Shown in pieces: positions 37,742 through 50,389 of a stretch of DNA of 64,000 nt. Numbering within the stretch: position 1 is the first letter of the stretch; each line of letters starts with the position of its first letter. The DNA lies in NCBI GenBank assembly GCA_013400975.1, contig WBMZ01000192.1, positions 186,001-250,000 of the forward strand, written 5' to 3'. The notes under the pieces are model-generated. The model saw only the letters and a program-made list of their open reading frames with translations. It did not search any database and had not been told where the DNA came from. Source of the stretch: Atrichornis clamosus (taxonomy: Eukaryota; Chordata; Aves; Passeriformes; Menuridae). A program made the position numbers and the translations under genes.

Positions 37742-40700
37742 TAGTTAGTACTTTACATCTAAACCTCTGTTCTGCATTTTGACAGTAAGCTTGAATCTGG
37801 TAATCTAAGAGAAGCAAAAAGCAGCCTCAGCAGACATGCTCCAACCTTGAGTTCGACCATATTAAGAATTAATACTTAGTCTTGCCGTACAACCCAGCTT
37901 TAATAAAGCTACCTAAATCCTCTTGGCTGCTGCTCTGACAGGGCAGCATCAATCGCAGTGCTCAACTTTTGTATTTGCTAATTCAATAGGCAGCCAGACA
38001 AGGCTTTCAGAGCTGCATTTATAGGATAATGAGGCTTTTTACACAGTTTCAATTTTTGCCATGTTGACAGAAAAAAAAAGCATTTTTGAGAACGATGGAT
38101 TTAAAAAATATTTTCAGAATAAATGCTTCCTGCATATTAAATGCTTCTGATAGGACCAACTGTTTGAACTTTCTTTCAAGCTATTCAGTACATCTTCAGG
38201 AAACCTGGACTTGGGATATGCCTCCTTTTTGTATCTTCACTGGCCATTTTTGACAGAGGACAAGCCTTAAAGCATCATTAATTTAGGGTGAATATAAATC
38301 TAAGATTTCAAACAGGCTTCTTGTGTCTCATTTGCTTGCACTTTATGTAACTTTTACATCTCTATGACAATACCGCTACTTTTTGGCAGTTCCAATTACA
38401 TTTTAATATTGTAAAAGCACAAACATACATATTTAGCTGAAGCTTTGTGCATCTGAGTGGAAATTCAGAAGATCTGGTTAAACACACCATTGCCCAAAGG
38501 AATTTTCTCTCAAACCTGCCTTCATTGCAACTCTTTGTCAAACCTCTCAGTGCAGCAGAGCAGCTCATCTGCACATTGGCCTGCTCTGGATCACTGCAAG
38601 AGGGCTTCCCAACTTCTGACTTGACTACCTTATCCTGTCCTTAATTAATAATTAGTTTAACTAAGTCGATATGGTCAAATTACTTCTTTAATTTTTTTGG
38701 CCCAAATGCATAGGAAATTTGGATTTTCTTCAGATAAAATCCAGACTCAAAGGATCAAGGACAAAATTCACACTGATTTGTCAATGCCAAAACTATATTT
38801 ATACTTAGGGAAGGTAATTTTCCAAATAGAGCTAAGTGTGCTCTTCTTTTCCACCCTGAAGGCTCTACTCTACAATTTCTTCTCTACTATTTTTGGAAGT
38901 TTTTGTACTGTTTCATTTTTTTTTTAATTTCTCATTTATGGACTCACTTATTTTTCAGTACTTAATTATATTTGGATCTTGATTGGGAATTTTGACCTCT
39001 GAAGCATTTCATTTTTAAAAATACCGGTAGTGATCAAAACAGTTCTGATTTAAAGCTCATTAACATTTAATGTTTAAAATCAAGAGTCTTCCAAGTCCAG
39101 CCTCAATCAGCAGTTAGTGGCTATGGTAAAACTGCTGACTTTGTTGTACCTGTCCCTTATATGGGTACAAATTCACCAGCTGTCCTGAATGTTGCAGTAC
39201 AGTTCTACTGGGGTTATAACATATATAAGTACAGCACATATGCAAATAACGGGCAAATAAGGCATGTTACTGAGATTTTCTTAACTAGCTGTTCTGGTTT
39301 AAACAGAAATACTCCTCTAAACAGGTAATATTATGTCTCAGCAACACCACCTTTTGGTGTATGAGTGCTTCTCTAGCACGAGGTGTTTTTAATGCACTGT
39401 GTGGACATCAGATCAGCCTCATGTCTCTCTGGTATTCTCAAGGCAAGTTCAGATCCAGGTTCCATAAACTATGCACACTTCAGCTGTTTTGCCCACAAAG
39501 ATGGCGAGTTGGATCCCCTCTGACTCTGTGCTTTGACACTTAACACCTACTAAATGTTGTTAAATATAGTTTTTTGATGAAACATCATTTCAGAGGCTTT
39601 ACCTTTTTGACATTTCTGCAACCAGTTGACATTTGGAACTGCACAGAACAGCATTTATTTGGGGAAAAAAAAGAACCCAAACAACAGTAGTTAGAGACTC
39701 TTAAACTGCACTAGAAATTGAGACAGTAAGAATCCAGAAGCTCCTCTCTAAGTCTTGATTTTTTCCTCACCCTGCAGACAGAGACTTTGTCTCTGTAACC
39801 CAATAATTTAGTTGTTTCAAGCTCTGCATCTTTTGACATTTACTAAGGTCCTTCATTGATTTATCTTAGTTAAGTACATTCATATGTTGACAGTTCTTAA
39901 TCGTTTATTCTCATCTGCCCAGTCATGGCTGTACAACCCAATCTCTCTCAATCTTTCAAGAAAGAAATTACCACAAATCAAAGCCCTTAGGCAACAAACC
40001 ACAAAACTTAGTGAGCAAACTTTGCAAACTGATTCACCTGTTACTTTTTGGAAGGTTTTCCTTGCTTCCTCTCCAGTTTTGGAACCAACCCGAAGAGCTC
40101 CCTGAACAAATTTACTATATAATAAAATTCTGTTGTGCTACTAGCTCTATTTATGAGGTTAGCTTGTGGAAAAACTTCCCTGAACAGAATAATTTGACAT
40201 GTTGCTGTTTAAGAGCCACCCCTGCTACTTGCTCCAGTCAGGACTGGTAGTGCTGATGTTGTCAGGGAGTTAGTCTTAAAATACCCAGGTGAATGTAGAT
40301 GCCTGTTCACATTAAAACACATTTCTCATGCAATAGTGTTGCTTAAAATGTGAGTTTGTCCCTCGCTGCTGCTGAGCCATCCCTTCACTTCACACACTTT
40401 TGCCCAGGGCCATGCTGGTTTCCATCCATAAAGGCTTCACATCAGTGTCCCACTGCTGCCTAATTGCAGCTAGGAACTCAAAAGAGCAGTACTGTGGCTT
40501 TTCCTAATGGGTTGTGGTTAGAGATTCCCATGCATAAAATGCTGCGGCAGGACGTCAGGTTCCTGTCACACACCAAAATTCTGGTCAGCCGTTTGAGTTG
40601 CAACTGTGTCAACAGCAAATTGGCTGCTGCTGAATTCTTTTTCCCCAGTAACAATTTGTAAAGCTATCACAGAATTTTCAAAGTAGAAGCATAATCATAT

Positions 40701-42842
40701 TTTCCCTAAATGTGTCTATGTCTTTCCCTGCCCTGGAAGTACTGTGTGCACTGCCTTTCCTAAGCCTCGTAATTGAGAGAGTTACCGACTCCTGCACTCT
40801 CACCACGGCTGCAGGTCAGAGACAGTGAGAGTTTTACAGTCTTGGAAAACCTCACTGACCCCAGAATTCCTATAATGACAGTAGATTTAGACAATTATCA
40901 GCATTTTTAACTCCAGTCACTTTGGGGTTTGTGACTTAGTCGTAAAAATAATCACGCAATGCTGAGACCTGGTGTAAGAGCTCCAGCTTGCAGAGCTGTT
41001 AATGCTGGGCTGTGCACTTTGAGGGAAGTCAACAAAGCGTTTTTCACATTGCAAGTGTATGACAAAGAAATAATCAGTGTGGAATCTATCACCATTATTA
41101 CACCCTTCTATTGTCAGACCTGTTTCCAAAGGAGGTATTTGACAAGGTGAAGCACTGCTGTGACTGCTGGTTATTTAATGCAGCATTGTTGGCTTGTTAT
41201 TTACATACCCCTCCAAGCACAATGAAGCTTTGATTGTCCTTGCATTACATACAATCATTAAATAAATAAAAAAATAGACTACTTCAATACAAACATAGCA
41301 CTTTGAACTCTGTTTCTAAAGTGCTGGATGCCCAAAATGACTGAACAAAGCATAATATTGATTCACACCAGTCTAACTAGTGGCTTAATAAACAGGAAAG
41401 ATAAGGTAAGAAATTATGATTACATAAATTATCAAAAATATTTTGTATTTTCTGTATTGCAATATCAACACAATGTCTTGTTAAACTGAGTAAGTTAATG
41501 CTAACAGAGAGCTACAAGGTTTTTTAATATCAATAAGTGAAAGTTGTACCAGAATTGTCCTTTTTAAACAGGTAAATGCCATTAGATTAAAAAAAAATTC
41601 AGATTATAGGTAGATTATTACAGAATTTTATGTTAAAAATTGTTTAAAGTTTAAAATTTAGATGATAATCAGACTTATAAATGGTTTTACTATAATCCTA
41701 GCAGAACTCCTCAAGATATATGTGACAACTGAAGGCATATTTTTCATGTCCTAGAAAGCTTCTACTTTAAGATCTTATTTCTCTTCTGTCTCCAACAATC
41801 ATTTGCTTATGGCCAACAAGCATTAGACATGTGATGTATAGCAGGAAAATCTAATACAATTAACATGCAGGCATAATTCACTGAGATAAAAAATTCTTTA
41901 TAGATCTGGAGCACTTGAAGGTTATCTTGCTACACAATCACACATTAGAAATGTTAAATTTTTTAATTAGAGTTTGCATTGTTCTTCTCTTTTTAACTAC
42001 AAAATCTGCTCATTCTCAAATTTCAATAGGGAAAAAGAACTACTTGTAATGTTAAGATTCATGTGTGACTTTCCTATTTCCTCTCTTCTAAAGTGAATAT
42101 GGGCTAGAAAATAAGTTTTGCTGATCAGTTGGTTGATAGGTACTCAGAGAAACTTTATAATGATTACCATTGAGATCTATAAATGAACAAAACTACACTG
42201 CACTAAGTGTAAGATAAAACACAGTTAATCATACAGATGGAGCTTTCATTACAGGGGAAAGGTAGAAGGACAAAAATAAAGCAACTGGAGATGTTTCTTT
42301 AAATCTCCAAGTGTCAGATTTATCTAATCTACAGCATTATTCACTTTTATTCTTATTTTCACATTTCAATGTCCAAACTTGAATGTATATGTGTATCCAT
42401 TCTATGTCCACACCCACTTGGAGTGTGAATGATCTTTATCTGATCAGGTCCAGTCTCATCTGCTGCAATCATGTATTTCTAAAAGAGGACCTTATTGTTT
42501 AAAAAAATCAGTTCCCTTTTTGCATTTTATCTGCTGAACTCAATATATATCAACACATTCACAGTCATTTCAAGGAAGCACTTCTCCATCAAAATACAGG
42601 GTTAAGTGGGACCAATCAATATCAAATATAGAGCAGGGATAGGAAAAAAAAGTTCAGGTCAGATACTTTAAGAGATATAAAATGTCATAGTTAATTTTTC
42701 ACTCATCTAGACTGAAAACGAACTGCTGAATTATCTATGAAAGTGAACTAACTTTGATAATTTGACATCAATGCTACATAACATCATCCAAAAGAGCACA
42801 GACACGCCATTATTTACTAACTCACACGCAATATCTGCTATC
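37742..42842. other. AT-rich non-coding region with conserved-element-like stretches
   Basis: No gene is supported. The stretch 37850-38060 is varied, repeat-free and contains a 15-nt palindrome with a single central base (37896-37910, AGCTTTA-A-TAAAGCT). The stretch 41160-41290 has a similar texture. Frames of 60-80 codons at 38447-38644, 39884-40105 and 40011-40250 show no recognisable domain. Confidence 0.4.
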
Positions 42843-42880
42843 ATATATATATATATATACACACACACACGTATATACAC
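42843..42880. repeat. (AT)n(AC)n compound microsatellite
   Basis: About eight AT units pass directly into about six AC units, then a short GTATATACAC tail. It lies inside a 117-codon frame at 42762-43115, which it partly creates (Ile-Tyr and His-Thr repeats), so that frame is rejected as a gene. Confidence 0.9.
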
Positions 42881-43542
42881 AGAATCCAAATTACATTATT
42901 ACAGTACAATGTTAATTTGGGGAAATAGAGAGGAAAATGCACCCAGTGAAACCAAAGGATGTATGCACATTTATGCTGGCTGGCTCTCCCTGCCATGCCA
43001 TCTATGCAATGCTCTCACAAAACAGGCAAAACTATTTCTGTGCCCAAAGTTTGGCCCATTAGAAAGTAAATCATTGTTTTCTACAATGCTGAACTTAATC
43101 AACCTAATGAAATGAACTTCTGCCAACAGCACTTCCTCTGAACTTTATTTGGCTGACTCAATTGCCAAATTGTTTTCCTAATCTTGAACTGTTCAAGTGA
43201 CTGTTCTTTAAAAAGCAAACAGCCCTCACTTGTTAAAAATCCTTTGAAAGATTTTCTTCTGGTTTTGTTTGTTTCAAGTATTCACCTTCAGGCTTCTTGA
43301 AGCCAAATAAAAAGAATTACTAGCCCATGGTAATGGCTACTCTCACACTGAACCTGCAAACACATGCAAACTCTCTGTCCCTCAGCTTTAAATAAGACAT
43401 GTCTAACACCTCACAAGGCAAAAAATCTGAATACTGCCTACCATTTAGAACTATTTGACAACCTTTTGCCATCTCAGACCTTACATTAGAGATATTTTCT
43501 CCTTTGTTTTTGCTGAGACGTTTTTTCTAACTTGTCTTGATG

Positions 43543-43556
43543 GTAACTATGGTGAC
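43543..43556 (-). promoter_or_regulatory. RFX X-box-like site
   Basis: Read on the minus strand the site is GTCACCATAGTTAC, matching the RFX X-box consensus (GTNRCC, 0-3 nt, RGYAAC) at all but one constrained position. X-boxes often mark enhancers or promoters of ciliary genes. No such gene is visible here, so a distal element or a chance match are both possible. Confidence 0.3.
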
Positions 43557-43640
43557 AGTGAAGTCAACGAGGAACAAATCAAAATGTATCAGATAAGATA
43601 GAGACACAGGAATGTACAGAGATTGTGTGATTCTTGGTAT

Positions 43641-43676
43641 GTTAATTTGCATTTAATAATTAATTAATCAAATTAG
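43641..43676. promoter_or_regulatory. Octamer plus homeodomain core cluster
   Basis: ATTTGCAT, a perfect POU octamer on the opposite strand (ATGCAAAT), lies at 43645-43652. It is followed at once by TTAATAATTAATTAATCAAA with overlapping TAAT cores. The arrangement suits a developmental enhancer, although AT-richness makes TAAT cores cheap. Function is inferred. Confidence 0.25.
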
Positions 43677-43766
43677 GATTTCACATATAGATATACAAAA
43701 ATACTGGCACCTAAGTGGCAGCCATCAAGTTTCTGCAGCCTTGAAAATGAATTCAGGACTGAATTA

Positions 43767-43785
43767 CACAGACACACACACACAC
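43767..43785. repeat. (CA)n dinucleotide repeat
   Basis: A CA-rich run of about nine units, interrupted once by a G (ACAGACACAC). Confidence 0.8.
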
Positions 43786-46700
43786 TAAAATAAAAAAGCA
43801 TCAGTCATACTAAGCACCCATCTGGAAATTAAATGTCAAGATAAATGCAAGAGAGGGGAAAAAATCAAATGAGAAAAAGTCAGTGTGCTTTCAGGAAGAC
43901 ACAGTCTGTTCTGAACAAAATTACCAAAGAAATGAGGTATTTACTGAATACCAAATACTTGCTTTGATTTTTTTTTTTTCATATTATGACCACCTAAGTG
44001 TCTATTAAAAAAAAACATTACACTTCCAGTTTACATCTTACAGATTGCAATATATTGACAGATAAGGAAAAATCTTAATAACTATACATGGATATGGTCT
44101 TTTTCTTCTGTTTCTTGAGTAGATTTCTGCCCTCCATGTACACCTTGTAAGTGATTGTCATTAGATGACTGCTTGAAAGTGTTGCATTTAAAAATGCAAA
44201 ACTTCTATGTGGTTTTATGACATGTAGCAAATTACCAGCTTTATAAGCGAAACATGCTCAAGCCCACAGACCAATAGATCTGGAGAAATGGATAGGCAGA
44301 ATTAGAACTCCAGTTCCTTTAAACTTCAAGGAAAATCAGGGCTCTTCACTGTATGATTTATTCTAATGGCTTCCTTCAAACTTTTTAAATTTGCGTCACA
44401 ACTATTGACAACCGCCATGACTATTCATGTGGAGATATGCAATTCCTGCTGGCAGGAATCACTGGGCCCCAGCACAGGGGCGGCTGCACAAAACCTGAGC
44501 ATAAAGGAGGCTGAGAGAGAAGTTCTGGCAGGTCTTCCCGTGACAATCTGAGGAGCTACCAGCTGCTGCTGCAAAGCTCCTCCTGGAAGTCATGGCACAG
44601 ACAAAGGAGTCGGCGGAAGAGCGCTGAGAGCAGCTGGTGGCAGCGTGCGTTCGCACACCCACAGCAGCCGACAAAGGGAAGTGTCTGTGTGCATCCTCAG
44701 TGCTTCGGTGCAAAGTCTGAAAACTGAGCTGAAGTCATCCCTGCAGTGACATTCATCTGAGTTTACTTATTAATACCCTCCGTCACCTGCTGGTATTTTG
44801 GTAACGTGAGATCACCTTCCTTACTGAGCTGTTAGAAATGCAACAATTTGCCTGAGAAACGGGGCTAAAATCAGCTCTCTCAAACACGTTCTGTTGCACA
44901 GCATGCACAGACATATGCCTTTGTCTTGATGGAGTTTATCAGTTGTTAGGTCACTTCTCGTTTGCCTCAAATGTGGAACTGTAAAATCTCAAAAGATTCA
45001 CATCAAATTCAGTTTTGGGATCTTAATCACAGATGTTGCTGGATGCAGGGGGTCAAGCCCACTTTTGGCAGACTTTATATCAGAAGCAGAGAACCACAAA
45101 ACCAAAGTAATGAGAAATAAATAGTTATGACACTATGCCTATCCCCTAAACCAGTGTTTATTCCTGCAGCCTTTATTTCATTAGACACTAGGTCATGGCA
45201 GGATGAATGGAGCTGCTAACAGCGCTGTAATAACTTCCATGATACCTCCCCACATCTGCAAGTATAAACAAGGTGGAAGTGTCATTGACTGCTATCACAC
45301 AAAGACATCAGGGGATATAACACAATGACTAACCTGAACACTCTCTTATTTAGATTAGGTGCTCATTAAAGAGTGATTCAGACATTATGTGCCAGATCTG
45401 AACTTTTTGTTTCCCACAATCCTTTAGCCTGCACATAGTTCTGGTATTTGACACAGACTCAACCCTTCTGTTCCTTATTGAATTCCCCCTCTGCACAGGG
45501 CTAGGACACCTCCTTTTTGTCCTGAGAATTTTTCACACTTGAGAGAAAATTACAGCAATATTGAATGCAGTCATTTTTTATTTCTTGATGGTAGCCGAGA
45601 ATCAAATGCAGATCAAATGCCTTGATCCAGTATAGCACTTTTTTCTATAGAGCAGGAAAACATTCCTACAAATGCACTTTTTGAACTAGATAGGTAATTC
45701 AGTTAATTTATTGGGAGAAAAAAAAAAAAAGAAAATAAAATATGGCTGAATTAATCTTAAAAAAGAGTAGAAAACATAAGTAAGGGTATGCAATTTCTTT
45801 GAAACTTTAAGAAAACACTTATAGATGTTATAGTACAAAGGTGAAGTTCAGATTGTTTTTACTTTTATTGACAATGTAGGAAAGAAAATAAATTTTCTAA
45901 CTAATTAGCAGGAAACATCCTGAGATAGCCACTAGGGACAAATGCCTATGAAAGCAGTACCATAATCAATTAGCAGGGATGCATTCTTAATTAAGTTCAA
46001 GCATTGGGAATGGTATATGCTGCAATGCTAGTATTGAATTAATAATTTGTAAATAAGACTGGGGGTAGAAACTGCAATGTACAATTCTTATGAAGAATCT
46101 ATTCTAAAAGCAATTATATATTATATTTACTTTAAATTTGGCATTTTATGACCTTTAACCTAAACTAATTAAGCTCAGTAATAAGATTAGAAAACACAGT
46201 ATCTGCCCAATATAGAAGCACTTAAAAAATTACCTTTGCTTCAGAAGTGACCAGCCAAAATCATTAACATGAAGAGCATCACTAGAATGAAATATTTATT
46301 CAATTTCTGCTGAAGAAATGAAAGCACTTTTTAAATTATTTTGACCACATAGAGGGAAGGAGTAGAAATATAAACATGTTTATTCTGCTTCTTCTTTAAA
46401 CACACAATTCCGGCATTCCCTATGATGGGTCTACTTTCACCACAAGTACCTTTATTTATTAAAAAACATTACTGGGAATGACATTTTATTAAAGTTTCAC
46501 TGCTCTCAAAGCCTTTCTCCAGGAAAACATAATTTCTACTCTAAGAATTAGATTCTTTTTATGGTTCTTTCTTACAGGTACAATAGAGCAGCCAAGAGCA
46601 AGCAGTGACCTATATCACTCCTACAGACTTTGGTTTCAATAGGATTTTGCTGGACATCCACGACTCTGGCACCTCCACAAAGCACTTCACATCCCTTGCC

Positions 46701-46885
46701 CTTTCCAGGCTGTAGGTACAACAGCCTTTCCTGTGGCATACAAAAGTACTTATTACTTTTCTCATTCTGTTGGGAAGAAGAACAAGATTTGTCTTGGATT
46801 TCCTATATAAATAAAGATCAAGAATAAAATATTTACTTACAAACAGTGTTGTGCTGCTTTTCCAGTGGCATTTCAATTTTCACTC

Positions 46886-46936
46886 TAGATGACCTTCAGA
46901 GGTTCTTTCCAGCCTACATGTTTCTGTGGTTCCAGT
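46886..46936 (+). mobile_element. CR1 LINE 3'-end fragment
   Basis: The segment reads TAGATGACCTTCAGAGGTTC, then TTTCCAGCC, then a TTTCTGTGGTTCC end. This is the conserved 3' terminus of avian CR1 elements, which run 'gatgaccttnnaggtcccttccaaccc' and end in repeated ATTCTGTG-type octamers. It is 5'-truncated, as CR1 insertions usually are, and several positions are mutated, so it is old. The upstream limit is uncertain, and some of the preceding 30-50 bp may belong to it. No reverse-transcriptase coding remains. Confidence 0.65.
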
Positions 46937-48587
46937 ATATTTTATTTGTAATATTTCCTCCAGTATGGGAGAAGTTTAACATGCTGGTCATAAACTATAA
47001 TGCACTGATGTGAGAGTAGAGCTATGGAAAGTGGTGCTCACTTGTTAGTGTGCAAGCATAAATGAAATCATAAAAAAACATTTTCTACAGCTCTGACTAG
47101 TTTTTATTCATGTCATCTTGGAGAAGAGGGAAAATGAAATTTTAATGTTAGATTTGTAGCTATTATCACATATCCAATGACAGATATGTAGATGAGTGTT
47201 CATATACTGAGGGGTGTTCACGGAAGCCATTAGTCCACATCACTTGCTTTTACTGGCACATCCTAAAATCAAAGGGTGACTCGTGCCTTAGGGTTTATTT
47301 ATAACTAAATAACTGAAATAACTAAATAATCATACATTAAGATCAGGAAAGTTTTTATTTAACCAAATCAAGCTGTATAAAAATAAAATCTTCTTACTCT
47401 GCAATACCTTTGGCTGTTAGGATGACAGAGTAAAATGTGATAAATATATCAGTGAGCCACTCTCAGCAGTAACGACACCCTGGGCCTACACCTTACCTCT
47501 CCTTGGCTCATGCTTGAGATTTCATGTTTGCTAGGTGAGAACTTTTCAACATTGTTTTCTCTGCCTCTGTGAGGAAAAGCTCTTAAAATATGTATTGGTC
47601 TCTAGTTCTGTCAGCATGGCGCGGCTCTAACACATTTTCTGCATACAAATTTGTAGCTGTCATCACAGTTTTGGCACAACGCTGTTTGGGTGTCTGCATG
47701 TCCCAGTTCGAGCTGTGGTGTGTGTGACATGCAAACATTCTGTGTAAACACAATAAATCTGATGTGTCCCACATCAGCTTTACTTTGCATGCACAACTTG
47801 TCTGCATGGGAAATGTGACTTGCTCTGAAAATCTGATGCTGGCCTGGTGGGTCTTGGCGATTCCTTCAAGCCCAGGGACTGTATGAACCCAGATTATAAA
47901 TAGCAGTAGATCTAATTTTCTCTGGGGTTTTATTGCGAATCTTGGATTCCTTCACGTTAACCGTGAATTAAGTGGGGGAAGAAAAAGACTGCCCTGAGGC
48001 ACTTGTAACTTTCAGCTCAATATTATCCTTTAGCTACCAATGCACACAAGAGCGTGCATTTTCAGGAAAGAGAACATAATTATCAATTCACTTATTTTTG
48101 GAAGCAGAGGTGCCTTCAGCAGTAAACGCTAACCAGTAGGCTACAACTCATTCCTGAATGCCTTAGAGGGGATGCCAGAACAAGTAGATCCCAGACTGGA
48201 TGCTTTTGGCAAGATCCTGCTGCTTTCTTCACTCGGTTCATGAGGAGGCAGACGGGCAATTTGACAGGATTAGAACCTAATTTCATTTTAGTTTTTAGTC
48301 ATCCGTTCATTCATTGGTATCTGATTAGCTGAAGAACATTACAAGTTACCAAAATAAACAAAATATATGGAATATATTTTTTTAATTCATCCTTAGATCC
48401 ACAGCATTTCAGTATATTCTGTATTCAGAAACACATGTAAGAGTGGTCCTCAAGAGTGGAGAAATGCATACTTACATGTTAATTTTGAAGTCACTCATTC
48501 ATATTCATGAAAAATTGTATATACAATATTGGATGTACCTTAGCCAAAGGCATCTATCCTTAGAATATGCCTTGTTAACTTTCCAAG
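46937..48587. other. AT-rich non-coding region
   Basis: No gene is supported. A short imperfect tandem of AACTAAAT/AACTGAAAT units lies at 47303-47329. Minus frames at 47583-47807 and 47611-47796 contain cysteine pairs but no correctly spaced zinc-finger pattern. The rest has no recognisable feature. Confidence 0.45.
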
Positions 48588-48680
48588 GAAATGGGATCCA
48601 AAGATATTACCACAGATGAAGCATCTGGTGATGGAGCCATTTTTCGAAACACCTTTGATGGAACTGCATTGCTACAGCAG
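48588..48680 (+). other. Candidate short exon (unidentified gene)
   Basis: This 93-bp segment lies between an AG acceptor (GTTAACTTTCCAAG, with a branch-point-like GTTAAC) and a CAG|GTATGC donor. The frame gives 31 residues without a stop, running MGSKDITTDEASGDGAIF and then RNTFDGTALLQQ. The Asp/Gly/Thr-rich acidic peptide is more protein-like than its neighbours. An ATG at 48591 in the context GGAAATGG could also make it a first coding exon. Reading through the donor meets TGA within about six codons. No partner exon was identified, and an open frame over 93 bp is expected often by chance. Confidence 0.2.
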
Positions 48681-50289
48681 GTATGCAAGAGTGCACGCTG
48701 AGTGCACTTTCAAAGTGACCCTGTCAAACTCAGAGTGACTGTATCTTCTCCCTCTGAACTTTTGATAAAATGCTCATGATTACATGCTGATTTTGTCAGA
48801 AACTCCATCCAGGCATGAACAATGTACCTACTGCAGCAAGGTCATGATAAAGCAAGTTTCCATCCCACAAAATAATCTCCCATTAAGAACTCATTTTTAC
48901 CAATTGATTGCCAAAGCTCCTGTGGAATGTATCTATAGATGTTTTCTTTTTATACACAGTTTAGCAGATGCTCTGATTCCCAGTGATTCTGAGGACTCAC
49001 AGAAGTGCAAAGGAACACTCTGTGAGTGCAACCTGTGTTATAAAATACCCAGGTAGGACACGAGGCGCTGGAACAGAGAGCATTTCCGTGCCTTGGTGGG
49101 GGCTCAGTTTCTCACACCTCTAGCATTCTAACTATCCATATTATCACTGATTGCATTTATCTTGTAAAAATACAAAATTTTGGCAAACCATCTTCAGTAT
49201 ATTTTTACCACTTCTACACAGTGATTTTTTGGAATGTAAATATATGTTATTAACAGGGCATCATGTTGTATGCAAATCTGATATTCCCTGTTAACAATTT
49301 TTAGATTGTTTTTCTAACTCTTCTTTGTTTTTAGAATAGGAGGAATGGGACAATTTAATTGCATTAAATAGACTTATGAGAGTAGAGAGATATTTTTGAG
49401 ACATACTATATTTTCCTTCTATTGTTCCTTCTTAGAATCTTAAGTGCTTATTCTTTGTCCACTTGAATACTTTAGCTTCTGTTTCCTCTCTCTTTGGAAA
49501 AAAAAGAAAAGAAGTAAAACCAGACTTCTGTTTTATTCTGGTAGTGCTTCAAATTCATCAATAAAAACTGCAAGAATAACTTATCACTGCTTGCGAAATT
49601 TGCAGCAATTTCTAAATCAGAATATATTCTCTCTGAACAGGTTTTAAGATGTTCCCCACAAAAATTTCAACAAATTTGTTCTCTGGCAAGGGTTTGGTTT
49701 GCTTTGATTCTTGTTTGACTTTTTTTCCCTGCAAAGTTGCAAGTCCTCCCCTTTTGTTTCTTCATCACATTGTCCTAATCCATTACCTTATTCACTGTTT
49801 TTTAGAAAAGTGTAATTACGTAAGTGGAGCTGTTTCATACAGATATCAAGAAATACATAATGTACTTTTCACAGAACACGCTGTAGTCTAGAACTGTTTA
49901 AAACCAGTAATAACAGCAAGAGAGGATGACAAATAATTCATTTATTTGCCTGTTGATGGATTTGAACCACAACACCACCAAAAACTTTTGTGATTTACAG
50001 TAGAAACTTGGCCTTACTTACAGAGGCACAGAAGAAAACTGATACTTGTATTATTTCATAACTGGATAGTCCAGTTTTTTTTTTTCTTTAAGTGTCAAAA
50101 CAACTGGCAGTTTCTATGAGCCTGTTGAGTGCTGAAATCTAGAATTTGCTCTTGAACCATCTACCTCTAAGCTCTGTCACACAGCTCTTCAGGTGCACAG
50201 TTTTCCCTATTTCACCATGTTAAGCCGTAAGACCTCATATGAAAAAGATTATGCAGAATCCTCAAATTTAAAAAAAAAAGGACAATTAG
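48681..50289. other. AT-rich non-coding region
   Basis: No gene is supported. A 90-codon plus frame at 48784-49056 ends at a CCAG|GTAGGA donor-like site and begins near a TTTTGTCAG acceptor-like site, but its peptide (Cys- and Leu-rich) matches nothing I know. Other frames are chance. At 49814-49824 a TTACGTAA core, typical of PAR-bZIP sites, is present. Confidence 0.4.
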
Positions 50290-50389
50290 CCAAAACAAAA
50301 AAAAACCCAAAAAAATCCCCAAACAACACAAACCAAACCAAACAAACAAGAAAACCCAACAAAAAACAAACCAAACCAAAAAAACTAAA
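50290..50389. repeat. A/C-rich low-complexity tract
   Basis: About 100 bp of AAAACCC, AAACAAACC and CCAAACC-type strings have one G (50350) and almost no T on the plus strand. Read on the minus strand it is TTTGGTTTGG-like. No retroelement body is recognisable beside it. It creates a Lys/Asn/Pro-rich plus frame and a Phe/Leu/Val-rich minus frame, both rejected. Confidence 0.85.

Larger units (their letters stand above)
42881..46885. other. AT-rich non-coding region with regulatory-looking motifs
   Basis: No gene is supported. It holds the X-box at 43543-43556 and the octamer/homeobox cluster at 43641-43676, listed separately. A (CA)n run lies at 43767-43785 and T12 at 43968-43979. Conserved-looking stretches lie at 43120-43230, 45180-45330 (with the palindrome ACAGCGCTGT and a forkhead-like TATAAACAAG) and 45890-46050. 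A GC-richer patch with overlapping frames lies at 44430-44720. Confidence 0.4.

Noticed and set aside
42762..43115. 117-codon plus-strand frame
   Set aside because: Part of it is a compound (AT)n(AC)n microsatellite, and the rest has no recognisable content.
47583..47807. Cysteine-rich minus-strand frame that might be a zinc finger
   Set aside because: Cys and His spacing does not fit C2H2, RING or other standard finger patterns.
48784..49056. 90-codon frame ending near a CAG|GTAGGA donor-like site
   Set aside because: Weak acceptor, Cys/Leu-rich peptide with no recognised family, and no frame link to the neighbouring candidate at 48588-48680.
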